64,000 bases of DNA from Undaria pinnatifida (Eukaryota > Sar > Phaeophyceae > Laminariales > Alariaceae), in assembly GCA_012845835.1 (NCBI GenBank), contig JABAKD010000030.1, positions 2,915,416 to 2,979,415 of the forward strand. The letters run 5' to 3'. Position numbers and translations under genes: made by a program. Positions within the stretch are counted from its first letter, which is position 1. Every line of letters begins with the position of its first letter. This document shows positions 1 through 12,584 of this stretch, one piece after another. The notes beneath the pieces are model-generated. The model had not been told where the DNA came from. It ran no database searches and saw nothing but the letters and a program-made list of their open reading frames with translations.

Positions 1-1990
<1,990 letters not shown>

Positions 1991-2997
1991 CTTGACAAAT
2001 GACAACGAAGTTGTAGGCGTATATCATATACAACAGGGAGGCGTACCCCCACCGGGGAGGAAAAAGACGACGGCAAAAGAAATAAAAGGATTTCGGGCGG
2101 AGGCGAGGGGCAGGGGGGGGGGGGGGGGTTGAAGAAGAGGCGGGGGCGGGGGCGGTGATCAGTGGGGTGAGGGGCGAAGGGGTCGATATTACAACTTACT
2201 CGTTCCTTTATACCCCGTGCAAATTTACTTATGTGCGTATGACAGCTCTTCCCAACAGGACACAAGCTATGTTAGAGGCATTAAGGTATATCCTATTTTG
2301 TCTGAAACGATTTCTGAATGGCGAGCTTCCTTAATCGTTCGTTTTTTTTTGTTTTTCTCACAGAATTTTCTTTTTTACACCCAAGCCATGGGATATTTCG
2401 TCCGGGTAGCAGTTTTTGTTTTCCGCGAAATCATGTTTTGGGAGGTAGGTATTACGCTGCTAAAATGAGCAGCCTCAGAAAAAAGGTGGTTCTCACCTCT
2501 ATTGCAGCACGTGTCACAGTCTTGTCTATAGCGTGAGCACGCAGCCGTCAAAGTAGTTTAATGCATCGCTTCAGATGTTCGCGATTACACGCTCAGGAGC
2601 CACATATATATAGACCAAGCTATACACTCGTCTAGGCTGGCGGGCGTTACTTACTCGCCGGTGGATTACGTGCTTTGCGGTCCGGCGCGGTGGCTAAACT
2701 TGAGTTTCCTTTAGTTTTTACGAGAGTTTTATCCACCCCCTTTTCTACTTGCGAAACCCCCAAAAATTTCAGCCAACCACATCCCGGAGGGGAACCTTGT
2801 AAACTACACTTAAACTCGGTGTTACTTGCCCGGTTACTTCCGCGGTGGCCTAATTTTTAACTTACTTTTTTCTTTTAGGATTCAACAGCTATTTTTTTTA
2901 CGCTGTGCCTGGTCTAAAAAAGACCAAGAAATTAGACCAGGGTTTTCATGCAGTTCGTTTTCAATGTGAGGCTATCCGCATTTTTTTTTCATTAATG
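1991..2997. other. Intergenic or 5' flank of the hydrolase, no gene recognised
   Basis: It holds a poly-G tract at about 2111-2128 and a G-rich stretch (GGGGGCGGGGGC) to about 2155. The rest is AT-rich with many T runs. No open frame resembles a protein. A missing first exon of the hydrolase could lie here. Confidence 0.5.
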
Positions 2998-3067
2998 TGT
3001 TTGCGAAAGTACGTTTTTAGAAATTCACTTGTTCAAAAATTGTCCCGAAGGTAAGATTTGCGGTAAA
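2998..3067 (-). repeat. Inverted copy of the palindrome's loop, outside the left arm
   Basis: This segment (GCGAAAGTACGTTTTTAG, CCCGAAGG, GCGGTAAAT) is the reverse complement of the central loop at about 4165-4240 (ACCGCAAAT, CCTTCGGGACAA, CTAAAAACGTACTTTCGC). It abuts the left end of the giant palindrome, so the element may extend to about 2998 on this side. Confidence 0.75.
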
Positions 3068-5499
3068 TAGAGTGTTTGCGAAAATACGTTTTTAAACATT
3101 TACTTGCCTTCCGCTAAAAAAAGTGAATTGCCTTCCCACCGAGTTTTTGGTGTGTTTGCGCTAGCGGTAAACAAAATCCTGCAGGCGACGCCTCCGAAAT
3201 TTAGTAGGGAAACGGGGATGTGCGCGATTGTAATATACGTACGAGTACAGCAGCAGCAGTACGAGTACTCGTAGTATTATACGATATACGAGTACTCGTT
3301 GTACGTACTCCAGTCTCGAGCCTCTCGTTTCAGGTGCAGCAGTACCTGGAACACGGTACATGCAAGCACCCAACAGACTACAAATCAGAGGTATGGCGGT
3401 CTGTCTCGCGCGTAAAAAACTCCTTGTGAGCAGGGACTACCTCATTACACGTGCTACAAGCAGAGCAACGCCTTCCTCATGCGACGGAAGGGAAGGCGAA
3501 GCGCAGTTTCCCCATGGAACGTGGACCTGTTATTGCAAAGCACCACCCTGCGAAGAATCCGCAGTGAACGCAGCGGTTTAGGGCAGAGGAGTTTCCGCTC
3601 CTCTGCCCTAAACCGAAAGTCATGCCACGCTTCAGTCGCGGTGATGTTGGAGAAGCGCGGTGGCTGCTGTCGCACAGATGGACCGATACGAGTCCTATCT
3701 TGCCAGATGCGGCACACGATAGCCGCAATCAAGGCGCGTGGTGTCGCTCTCTGCGTTGAGGCTCCTCTCCGCGTGCGTGCGTTCGACTCCGCCAGCTGCG
3801 AGAAGTTCACCACAGCTTGCAGCAAGCGCTGAACCCTTGGTCACGGACGCAGAGGGCAGCAACAGACGGTTCATCACCGGCCTGCTGCATATCTCTGATG
3901 TTACGCCTGCGCGTCGTGCTCAGGGTACTACCCTCTCAATCCTCTGTGCGTTCGTATTAGTAGCTTGTGTTGTGTCGTGACAACAGCGTGGTGCTTCAAA
4001 CTGGTCCTGCTTAGGGCGCTATAGACCCTTGCAGAGGCGTTCTGCCTCGGACAAATGCTCGGTGTGTTGTAGGCCAATGAAACAGAGAGACAAAATTTAC
4101 CGTAACTTTTGATCAAAACCTACCTTCGACAAAGTACATTTTTGCCTTTTTTTCAAAAATTTACCGCAAATATTGCCTTCGGGACAATTTTTGAAAAAGT
4201 AAATTTCTAAAAACGTACTTTCGCAAACACTCTAATTTCTGAAAAAAAGGCAAAAATGTACTTCATCGAAGGTAGATTTTGATCAAAAGTTGCGGTAAAT
4301 TTTGTCTCTCTGTTTTATTGGCCTACAACGCACCGAGCATTTGTCCGAAGCAGAACGCCTCTGCAAGGGCCTAATAGTGCCCCAACCACGGGACAAACAG
4401 GACAAGCACCGCTGTTTGCACAGCAGCAGCACAAGCAACGAACGCACGGAGGATGGAGAGGGTAGTACCCTGAGCACGACGCGCAGGCGTAACATCAGAG
4501 ATATGCAGCAGGCCGGTGATGAACCGTCTGTTGCTGCCCTCTGCGTCCGTGACCAAGGGTTCAGCGCTTGCTGCAAGCTGTGGTGAACTTCTCGCAGCTG
4601 GCGGAATCGAACGCACGCGGAGAGGAGCCTCAACGCAGAGAGCGACACCACGCGCCTTGATTGCGGCTATCGTGTGCCGCATCTGGCAAGATAGGACTCG
4701 TATCGGTCCATCTGTGCGACAGCAGCCACCGCGCTTCTCCAACATCACCGCGACTGAAGCGTGGCATGACTTTTGGTTTAGGGCAGAGGAGCGGAAACTC
4801 CTCTGCCCTTAACCGCTGCGTGCACTGCGGATTCTTCGCAGGGTGGTGCTTCGCAATAACAGGTCCACGTTCCATGGGGAAACTGCGCTTCGCCTTCCCT
4901 TCCGTCGCATGAGGAAGGCGTTGCTCTGCTTGTAGCACGTGTAATGAGGTAGTCCCTGCTCACAAGGAGTTTTTACGCGCGAGACAGACCGCCATACCTC
5001 TGATTTGTAGTCTGTTGGGTGCTTGCATGTACCGTGTTCCAGGTACTGGTGCACCTGAAACGAGAGGCTCGAGACAGGAGTACGTACAACGAGTACTCGT
5101 ATCGTATTATAGTACTATACACCAGTAGCTCGTACTGCTGCTGCTGTACGTATAGACAGACCCCCATACCTCTGATTTGTAGTCTGTTGGGTGCTTGCAT
5201 GTATTATACCGTGTACCAGGTATGCTGCACCTGGAACGAGAGGCTCGAGACTGGAGTACGTACAGCGAGTACTCGTATATCGTATAATACTACGAGTACT
5301 CGTACTGCTGCTGCTGTATGTACTCGTATGTATATTACAATCGCGCACATCCCCGTTTCCCTTCTAAATTTCGGAGGCGTCGCCTGCAGGATTTTGTTTA
5401 CCGCTAGCGCAAACACACAAAAACTCGGTGGGAAGGCAATTTACTTTTTTTAGCGGAAGGCAAGTAAATTTTTAAAAACGTATTTTCGCAAACACTCTA
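3068..5499. mobile_element. Giant palindrome / foldback element with about 1.1-kb arms
   Basis: The ends match as reverse complements: TAGAGTGTTTGCG at 3068 and CGCAAACACTCTA ending at 5499. The arms run about 3068-4160 and 4230-5499, around an AT-rich loop of 70-90 bp. Paired landmarks include the CCTGCAGG motif (3178 and 5383), the AGGCAGAG hairpins (3580-3613 and 4780-4815) and the GGCCAATGAAACAGAGAG block (4074 and its partner near 4310). The right arm is longer because of an internal duplication of about 172 bp. No transposase motif is visible. Both arms encode the same 83-residue frame (3477-3728 minus, 4661-4912 plus), which resembles nothing I know. The layout fits a non-autonomous foldback transposon or a recent inverted duplication. 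Confidence 0.85.
5030..5205. repeat. 172-bp tandem duplication in the right arm
   Basis: The block ACCTCTGATTTGTAGTCTGT with its following GTGCTTGCATG occurs at about 4996 and again at about 5168, each followed by the CACCTG-AACGAGAGGCTCGAGAC block. The left arm has it once (3362-3400), so the duplication post-dates the inverted arrangement. Confidence 0.8.
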
Positions 5500-5884
5500 T
5501 CATTATTATAATTTTTTTCAAAGAGAAACAAAAAAATCGCGATGCACGTGGTCAAAACATATTTTGACGACACCCGAACAGAATACACCGCTGTTTTTTA
5601 GCCCACAGGAACGTCTGTGTTACTTCTTTTCAACTTGGGACACCCGCCGGATTTCAAGCCGATTTCAAGCCATCCAAGTGCCAAAGGGGAACATTGGTAG
5701 GGTTGGTCCATTAACGCATTTACAACTGAAAACCCTCTTTGGGGAAAAAAAACAAACTTGAAGTTAGTATAAGTATACAGGGGGGAAATTTTGGGGCTCT
5801 AATAAAGGGGTTAAATGTGTCGCCCCCTTATCCACCAGGTCCGGGCTGCTTCGTCTTACGATACTACGGGGACGCTTATCATAT

Positions 5885-6160
5885 CCGTCATTTTTCGTTT
5901 AGGTCCCTCCCAAAACGCCAGAACGGGCTTCTAGTGCGAGACTATGGGACTAGACCACTACCCGTGCTGCTGACGAATTGTTCGTTTTAGCCCCTCTAAC
6001 GTGCCAGAACGAGCTTTTAGTACGAGACCATGAAACTAGACTACAACTCGTGCTGCTGACCATTCACTCATGTTTAGCCCCTCTAAAGTGCCAGAGCGGG
6101 GCTGTAGCACGAGGCTTGGGACTTTTATAGACTACTACTCGTGCTGCTGCGTTCACCGGA
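5885..6160 (+). repeat. Three tandem copies of a ~91-bp unit
   Basis: Units at about 5889-5980, 5981-6071 and 6072-6160 share TTTAGCCCCTCTAA, GCCAGA-CG-GCT, TAG-ACGAG, TAGACTAC and end in CTCGTGCTGCTG. Divergence between copies is moderate. Confidence 0.8.
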
Positions 6161-7100
6161 TGTGCGAAACGAGCACAAGGACGGCCTACGTACATAAGTC
6201 TCATATTTCTGTGCACAGCAAGCAGTGGGCTCACAAACCATTCTCGCCTCCAGCGGGCGTTGGCAGCCAAGCCCACCAACCGCACCCATCACTGTCGACG
6301 CCAACACCAGGAGCACTCAAACCGCGGTTTGACCCGTTGGCTTACCCCCCCCCCCGTAACTCATTGGCGCTGTCATCCATAAGCAAGAAAGTAGGCACAA
6401 GGTGCCGAAGTCCGTCTTGCGAGCGGTTCTTGGACGGATTCAGTTCACCCCTCATACGACTCGCCGAACACCTCACGGCGCTTCGCGCTTGGTGCAAGTA
6501 ATGTTTGCCTGATTGGTAAAAACCCAACGAGCTCTGTCCCGGCATAGTAGGGATGCGAGGGTCTATGGTCATACGACTACGGCCATGCACAAACTGAGTA
6601 CACCCCCCCCCCCCCCCCCACTACACTCAACTGCTTGTACAACACGGGCCAGAAAGGAGGCTTAGATGCGCCCGAAAATACCGGGCTCCTTCGTATACAT
6701 CCTCTGGCACGATTAATAGATTCGTAGTCTATGCGAGCATTATCAGCTTGTTGCAATTATCTTTGCCACAAGTTGCGTTCGAATATTCTTGTTGAATCTG
6801 AATTTAAAAATTTAAAAATTTTGAAATTTTGAAAGATGTTTTTTGGGGTCCATGGTCCACGTTTATTCCTTCTGTGTAGTTGGTAGTTGCATTTCGTTCT
6901 GGAATTCTAAAAATATTGTTCTGTTTCGTATATACACAGATAGTACACAAACTAAAAAAACTAAACAGCAAAAAGAAACACAGAACCCCGTGGAAGGCCG
7001 TGGGCTGTGGCGGTGTGGTGATCTTGCCTCGCACCCTGGCTTCGTGGCCCCACGGCAGAGGTATCAAGGCGCAGGATGACTATGAACCGAAATCGCTCTT
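6161..7100. other. Gene-free spacer
   Basis: It contains poly-C runs (6345-6356 and 6602-6619), the second next to simple sequence, and AT-rich DNA at 6790-6840. No coding region or RNA gene was recognised. Confidence 0.4.
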
Positions 7101-7104
7101 GACA

Positions 7105-7240
7105 AAATCCAGGAGATGCGTATATCTTCAAAGGCTAAAAAAGCGCGACCGGGGTATCACACGCAGCTTGCAAAGATGAGTATCGACCCTTAAACTGATC
7201 GAACTCAAGGCTGACGTATTTGAAACATTTCTTAAAAAAT
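7105..7240 (+). repeat. CAGCTTGCAAAGATGAGT family, copy 1
   Basis: It holds the fullest forward core: TATATCTTCAAA, GCGCGACCGGGGTATCACA, CAGCTTGCAAAGATGAGT, ATCGACCCTTAA, then ATCGAACTCAAGGCTGACGT and TTTGAAAC. The other copies were recognised against it. Possible MITE-like non-autonomous element. Confidence 0.75.
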
Positions 7241-8035
7241 ACCTAGTAGGCCAATCACAAGCCACGGTCATAAACTTCAATTCAAATATTATCAATTCCT
7301 TTGCTAGCTGCGGGGACACTCTGCCAGTAAATGTGCTTGGAGCTTGGCGCCGTAGATTTTTGATAATTACGCCCTGGTTGTATTACAGCGAAACACTGTG
7401 ATCCAGAAACGTAAACCCCTCCGCGAAGTAGCAAACACAACCAAAAGGAAACCCTGCGATAAGGCGTACAGGGGCTACTGCTTTCAAGACTATGAGCATG
7501 CACTTGCATGCTGCGGTATAGATAGGTGGGTAAGAGGAAGGGAACGGCGACTTTCCTCACGCCGCGAAAAAGAGGCGTGCCTTATGTACGTACAGTAAGC
7601 ACAGCAAGCAGCACATACGTACATATATATCTGGTGTATCACAGAATCCTACCACACAGCAAAACCACATCAACAGCAGCAACAACAGTATCAGCAGCCA
7701 GCAACCACGGTCTGTAGTTTTAGCCCTCTTTTCTCTCGGGTGGGGGGGGTGGGGAGGGGTGGGGAGGGGGGGGGGACTTGCGAACGTCGGGGCGCAAGTA
7801 GTTGTACACACGAGCCTGTTAAAGAACCACACAACTTAGACTTGTATACTTCGTACTGGTTTCAGTGATCCACTTGGCGGGGGGGCGGGGGGGGGGGCAG
7901 TCATTTCGTGCGTAGCCGTAGTCGTATGTCCGTAGACCCTCCCATCTCTCATCCCTGCCTTGCCTGGACGGGGCACGTCGGGTTATCACCGACCAAGTAG
8001 ACATCGCGTGCACGTGAGGGGGGGGTTGATAGGGT

Positions 8036-8072
8036 ACCCCTAACCCTAAAAACGCTCGTAACCCTGAAACCC
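8036..8072 (-). repeat. Short degenerate telomere-like tract
   Basis: CCCCTAACCCTAAAAACG followed by CGTAACCCTGAAACCC. Similar scraps (TTAGGGTTAG) occur at 9476-9505 and 11803-11822. Confidence 0.5.
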
Positions 8073-8495
8073 AAACCACATTAAACCAGGTACAGAGTAG
8101 TGTCTGGCCTGCAATTTTTCCCCACATATTCGTGTCAACTTGAAGATGGCGAACGGCATTCCACTTAAGACGCAGCTTGGGAGAACTGAGTATCGACAAC
8201 AATGGTATCGATTATTGACAGTATCGACTATTCAATCGGCCGAAGTTCCAGCTGGCGTATACGGTAGTACGGCGTTGTTACGTGTAACACATTCATTACT
8301 TTTCACGAGGAACAAAGACCACGCGCGGTTGACGTAAAGATGAGACGACGCCGCCCGCAAAGGGCAGTTATCTCTCGAACACACAGCAGATGCAGATATT
8401 CGTTACCACAAGTACAGCCGTTTTTGTAACAACGTTATCAGATACGCGCAAACTATAAAAAGCTGTACCTGGTACTAATTATCGTACTATTTTTC

Positions 8496-8625
8496 GGTTT
8501 GCTTCTCAGCATACAGCAAGCAACCAGCACACAAAAGACACGATAAGCAAAAGGCGACTGGTCTGTTTCTCAGCATACAGCAAGCAACCAGCACACAAAA
8601 GACACGACAAAGCAAAAGGCCACCC
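8496..8625 (+). repeat. Two tandem copies of a ~64-bp unit
   Basis: Both copies contain TTCTCAGCATACAGCAAGCA, ACCAGCACACAAAAGACACG and AAGCAAAAGGC, starting near 8504 and 8568. Confidence 0.85.
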
Positions 8626-8974
8626 CGGACACGACGGGCGCCACGCCACGATACGAGCACGAGCACGTTTTCGGCTAAAAACATTTTCCCAATTTGACGG
8701 GAGCTCCCGAACGCCTCTACAAGCAGAAACCCGTTTTCGGGGGAAAATTACTTTGACAATACTATAGGGAGGCGTTTTGCGGTTCAGAAGGGGCTGTTAA
8801 CCCAACGTCGCTGGAACGTATTACCAGGTATACCTCATTCTTGCTTTCAAAAATCGCTCGTCGAATATATACACATACATATGTGGGTGTATAGGCGGGC
8901 GGCAGCCCGCCGCGGCGAAGCCCCCCTGGTATAGATACATACTTCGAAGTATTTATATATCGGATAATTACTCC

Positions 8975-9175
8975 CGGGTGGGGTCGGGTCGGGACTCCCT
9001 GACCCGACCTGTGATATTTGATAACTTCCTGACCCAACCCGACCCGACCCGACTCGACCCGATCCGACTCGACCTGACTCGACCCGATCCAACTCGACCC
9101 GACCCGACCCGACCCGTGAGGTTTTGAACGGTTCCTGATCCTACCCCCGGGCCGGATCGTGACCGGTGAAAAGCC
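8975..9175 (-). repeat. GACCC pentamer array with shared downstream unit, copy 1
   Basis: Imperfect GACCC / GACTC pentamers (8980-9115) are followed by a block with GTGAG-TTTGAAC, CCTGATCC and GTGAAAAGCC. The same array plus block recurs at 12585-12780, so this is a dispersed element and not an isolated microsatellite. Confidence 0.8.
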
Positions 9176-9572
9176 CTGGTTGTTTTGACGTCATGATAGC
9201 CCTTTCGAGAACAGCTCAAGCAAAAGCGTGGGCATGATATATGCCTGAGCTGCTACTTTCCTACTTCTGCCGTTGATTGTAGTTGCGCAATATTGGTGCA
9301 CACAAGAGCAGCCAACACCAAAAAAAAAAAAAACTTCACAATGGTACTCGGGCAAAAGTACTGTCTGTTTGGTCGAGGCTGCCCTGTCGGTTGATGGTTG
9401 TTATATTTCCACGCCACTGAATCAATCACGCGGCGGAGTCATGCTACCACCCCTGCCGACCTCGAGCCCCCTTAAGGGTTAGCACTAGGGTTTTAGGGTT
9501 AGCGGTGGGGTTGGGCTGGGTCTGGGCCGACGTGCAAGAAACAACCTGACCAAAAGGTGCTGCACGATGGTT

Positions 9573-9805
9573 CTCACCTCGAACAGATGACAATCTAGAT
9601 CATATATGTCACTCCTCGAACAGATCACGATCTAGATCATGTAGATCACACCTCGAACAGATCAAGATCTAGATGATATGTATCACACCTCGAACAGATC
9701 AAGATCTAGATCATATGGATCACACCTCGAACAGATCACGATCTGGATCATGTAGATCATGTAGATCACACCTCGAACAGATCACGATCTAGATCTAGAC
9801 CATCT
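9573..9805 (+). repeat. 37-bp GATC-rich tandem array, six units
   Basis: The unit starts CACACCTCGAACAGATCACG and continues ATCTAGATCATGTAGAT. Six units follow head to tail; the fifth carries an extra ATCATGTAG. Each holds several GATC and AGATCT/TCTAGA sites. GATC-rich sequence continues loosely to about 9990. Confidence 0.9.
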
Positions 9806-10204
9806 ACAGCAGTAGATCATATATCTGGCGTTATGAGATGTTGTGCAGGATCTGCATTTAACAGAGCACACATCCAACCCTGTGAACATTTTGTTTGATT
9901 GTGCAGATCGTACCGCTCCCACCCGGTAACATGAGCTAGATAGATCATAGATCATACACATCTTCCCTGAAATATCTACATCATCAAATGGGGATCGACG
10001 ATCTGTCCAACGTGTGGTATGTTAACAAGGTGGTGGTAAAACCTTAGCGGCACCCGAGGGGAGGCGAGAGGGGAGGGTGAGGTGGCGGAGTAGAAAAAAC
10101 AAAACAGCAAGGCAGTAGCAGCCTGCTGCCCCGCCTCGAGAACGCTCAACAGACAGGCAGTGCACGGGAGATGTCAGGCTAAAAGCGTCAAGGCTAATGT
10201 TTCA

Positions 10205-10335
10205 AGCATCTGCGCTGTTGCTGTTGCGCTGCTGTTGTCGTTGATGCTGTTGTTGCTGCTTTTGTCGCTGGTGCCGTGGTGTGTTGCGGTTGATCTCACA
10301 TTGGCCCATTGCCATAATCCAGTCCGTGGTCGCGA
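10205..10335 (-). mobile_element. SINE-like (AAC)n-tailed element, copy 1
   Basis: Read on the minus strand it has the core CGACCACGGACT followed by a CAA/CAG-rich tail. It resembles the clearer copies at 14.65, 40.1, 57.8 and 63.75 kb but is more diverged. Confidence 0.45.
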
Positions 10336-10368
10336 AAAGAAGTCTAACAGGTACATTGGGGTACCCGA

Positions 10369-10465
10369 TTTAAGCCTTTAAGCGCCACATTCCCGACGTG
10401 GGGACAAAACACTTGGAGTTAGACTATGAAAAAATTAGGAGTTGGAAATTGGTTAAGAGCCCCTC
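10369..10465 (+). repeat. MITE-like family B, copy 1
   Basis: It has the core CCCGACGTGGGGACAAAACA then CTTGGAGTTAG, and ends GGAGTTGGAAATTGGTTAAG. The same core is at 57156-57241 and, inverted, at 10633-10735. Confidence 0.75.
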
Positions 10466-10632
10466 GGAACAGCCCAGTATACCGTACCCCTCTGACCTCC
10501 ATGCCGCTCTTATCTGAGGTTGGATGCCATACAGGGTTTCGTATAGACGTCAAAATCACATAGTGATAGCGTTAAGCGTCATGAGGCGTAAGAAAGAAGC
10601 CGATTTCACCGCCCGTAAATCCGTTTCCTCTT

Positions 10633-10735
10633 ATCTTGACGCTCTTAACCCATTTCCAACTTATAATTTATTTTCCTAGTCCAACTCCAAGTGTTTTGTC
10701 CACATGCCGGGACAGCGGTGCTAAAACGCTCAAAC
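10633..10735 (-). repeat. MITE-like family B, copy 2 (inverted)
   Basis: The reverse complement of copy 1: CTCTTAACCCATTTCCAAC, then CCAACTCCAAGTGTTTTGTC and GCCGGGACAGCGGTG. Copies 1 and 2 face each other across about 170 bp and could form a hairpin. Confidence 0.75.
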
Positions 10736-10969
10736 CCGGTACCCTACAGTACTACCAGGTAGACTATTGGTACGAGTATACTGGTGAAAATGAAAAAAAA
10801 AAAACTCAGTCGGGGTCCCAGAACAACAACCAACCCCACAATTTATTTATACAACCACACAAAACAGGCACTTGCCACGTAGGACAAATAACTGCTACCA
10901 TGGCATTGTCACTGCTGCACCACGAGTACGCCACACAGCAGCTACACAAGTTACAGCCAGAACAACCCC

Positions 10970-11705
10970 AGTGCCTGCGCTGCTACTGCATGCTACTGGC
11001 TACAGCTAGCGATCCTGTTTGCAGCCTTGTCTGAAAACGACACCGGCGTTTGCACTTATGTGATACTGCATGTTATTGGCAGTAGTGTTGCTGTCGAGAG
11101 AGCATTCTGATAAAACAACCCCCGCGTCTGCACTGTTGCTGGACGCTACTGGCGACAGCTAGCGTTGCTGTTAACCCCTTCAGAGCCCCCGAACCCCTCC
11201 CTATACTATTTCCAAGTAATTTTGTCCCCAAAACGGGTTTCCAGTTGTGAAGGGGTTAAAAGCGACTAATGAAAGCACCCCCCTCGTCTACACTGTTACT
11301 GCGCTACTAGCTACAGCGTTGTTGTCTAGAGAGCAGTCTGATAAAACAACCCCACGTCTGTGCTGTTGCTGCATGCTATTGGCTACAGCGTTGATATCGA
11401 GAGAGCCGTCTGAAAACAATCCCCGCGTCTGCACTGTTGCTGCACGCTACGGGCTACAGCTGGCGTTACTACTACAAATGGTTCTGAAAGCAGCTCTCTC
11501 GTCTACAGTTACTGCGTTACTGTTAATAGCTAAATCGTTGCTGCCAGGAGAGCGGTGCGATGAAACAACTCCTGCGTCTGCACTGCAGTTGTTACAGCAT
11601 GCTGGCTACAGCGATGCTGTCGGGAAAGTAGTCCGAAAACAACCCCGGCGCCAGCACCGTTGCTGCACGCTACTGGCTACAGCTAGTGTTGCTGTCTGGA
11701 AATGC
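10970..11705 (+). repeat. Degenerate ~75-bp minisatellite, about 8-9 units
   Basis: Units repeat GTCTGCACTGTTGCTGCA, GCTACTGGCTACAGC, GTTGCTGTCGAGAGAGC and CTGAAAACAACCCC with drift. A family-A MITE splits the array at 11171-11259. The 174-residue open frame at 11247-11771 is the array read through and is not considered a gene. Confidence 0.85.
11171..11259. mobile_element. MITE family A, copy 1 (89 bp)
   Basis: It begins TTAACCCCTTCAGAGCCCCC and ends GTTGTGAAGGGGTTAA; the outer 12 bases are perfect inverted repeats. It sits inside the minisatellite, so the repeat array is older than the insertion. Relatives are at 31992-32080 and 12257-12342. Confidence 0.85.
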
Positions 11706-11788
11706 TGTAGAGCTTGCCACTCACCAGATAAAAAAGTTGAGGCAAACTGTGCTCCAGACGAAGGGGGCTGACCCTACGGCGGTGCTGA

Positions 11789-12391
11789 TTGGGATATATG
11801 GGGTTAGGACTAGGGTTAGGTTTCGACTTTACAGAATATAATTCAAAGGGCATGCCAACCAATTTCTCCAGTAAATTGTACGATAACCTCGTCTGTACCC
11901 AACACGCCGACATTACCGGACACAAGCTTAACCTGTCTACGAAGTGCTCCAGGCATCTGCTGAAGAACAAGCGCGCTAAAAAAAGAAACAGCCGTCTGAA
12001 AAGTTTGCCATCGTCGTGGCTTCCGGTAAACGTTTTTTTCTGGAAAATGTTCATACAGTATCAACCCTTTGAGAACTCGAAAGGAAAAACAATGTCGAAA
12101 AAAAGTGGCTTGATTACAGTATCGACCACACTAAAACAGCCCGGGCCGCTGGGGTGCGAGAAATGCCCGAACTGCAATCAATGTAAAGAGCTGCGGTGCG
12201 ACCTACAGCATGGTGGTGACACTCATACTGCTGTACCTGGCACGGTATACCCTTGGTGCCCTTTCAGTACCCCCAAACCTCTCCATATACTAAATCAAGC
12301 CATTTTCCCCCAAAAACGGTTTTCCAGGTGTAAAGGGCTTAACTCTTGCGGAGACGCATCTCTACAAACGACGAGTACGATACCCTCTTAA
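11789..12391 (+). CDS. Hypothetical 200-residue open frame, probably transposon debris
   Basis: The frame is open for 200 codons and includes a Cys cluster (CEKCPNCNQCKELRC). It runs through a family-A MITE (12257-12342) and a dispersed hairpin block (GACCACACTAAAACAGCCCG at about 12123). It starts in telomere-like sequence. These features argue against an intact gene. No domain was recognised. Confidence 0.12.
   Translation: MGYMGLGLGLGFDFTEYNSKGMPTNFSSKLYDNLVCTQHADITGHKLNLSTKCSRHLLKNKRAKKRNSRLKSLPSSWLPVNVFFWKMFIQYQPFENSKGKTMSKKSGLITVSTTLKQPGPLGCEKCPNCNQCKELRCDLQHGGDTHTAVPGTVYPWCPFSTPKPLHILNQAIFPQKRFSRCKGLNSCGDASLQTTSTIPS
12257..12342. mobile_element. MITE family A, copy 3 (diverged)
   Basis: Same internal words as copy 1 (CTCCATATACTAAATCAAG, AAAAACGGTTTTCCAG, GTAAAGGGCTTAA), with eroded ends. 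Confidence 0.65.
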
Positions 12392-12584
12392 CCAAACCAA
12401 GGAAGACTGTACAGCAGAACGGGTATCAACATGCTGTGCGCGCCCGGCACAGCTCCTAACGTTGCTTTTTACGGACACGCAAATCCCTACCCCGAGCAGC
12501 CCGGGTGGGCTGCTTAGCTTGGCCGGTGCCACAATCGTTGAATTATTTCGACATTTTTTAGCTATGAAAATTACAGAGTTCTTT

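Noticed and set aside
3477-4912. 83-residue protein encoded in both palindrome arms as a transposase
   Set aside because: Too short, no DDE or HUH-type motif; identity follows from the inverted repeat.
9573-9805. CRISPR array
   Set aside because: Units are contiguous tandem repeats without distinct spacers, in a eukaryotic context.
11247-11771. 174-codon open frame with repeated ALLATA-like peptides
   Set aside because: It is the minisatellite with an embedded MITE end; no start context or homologue.
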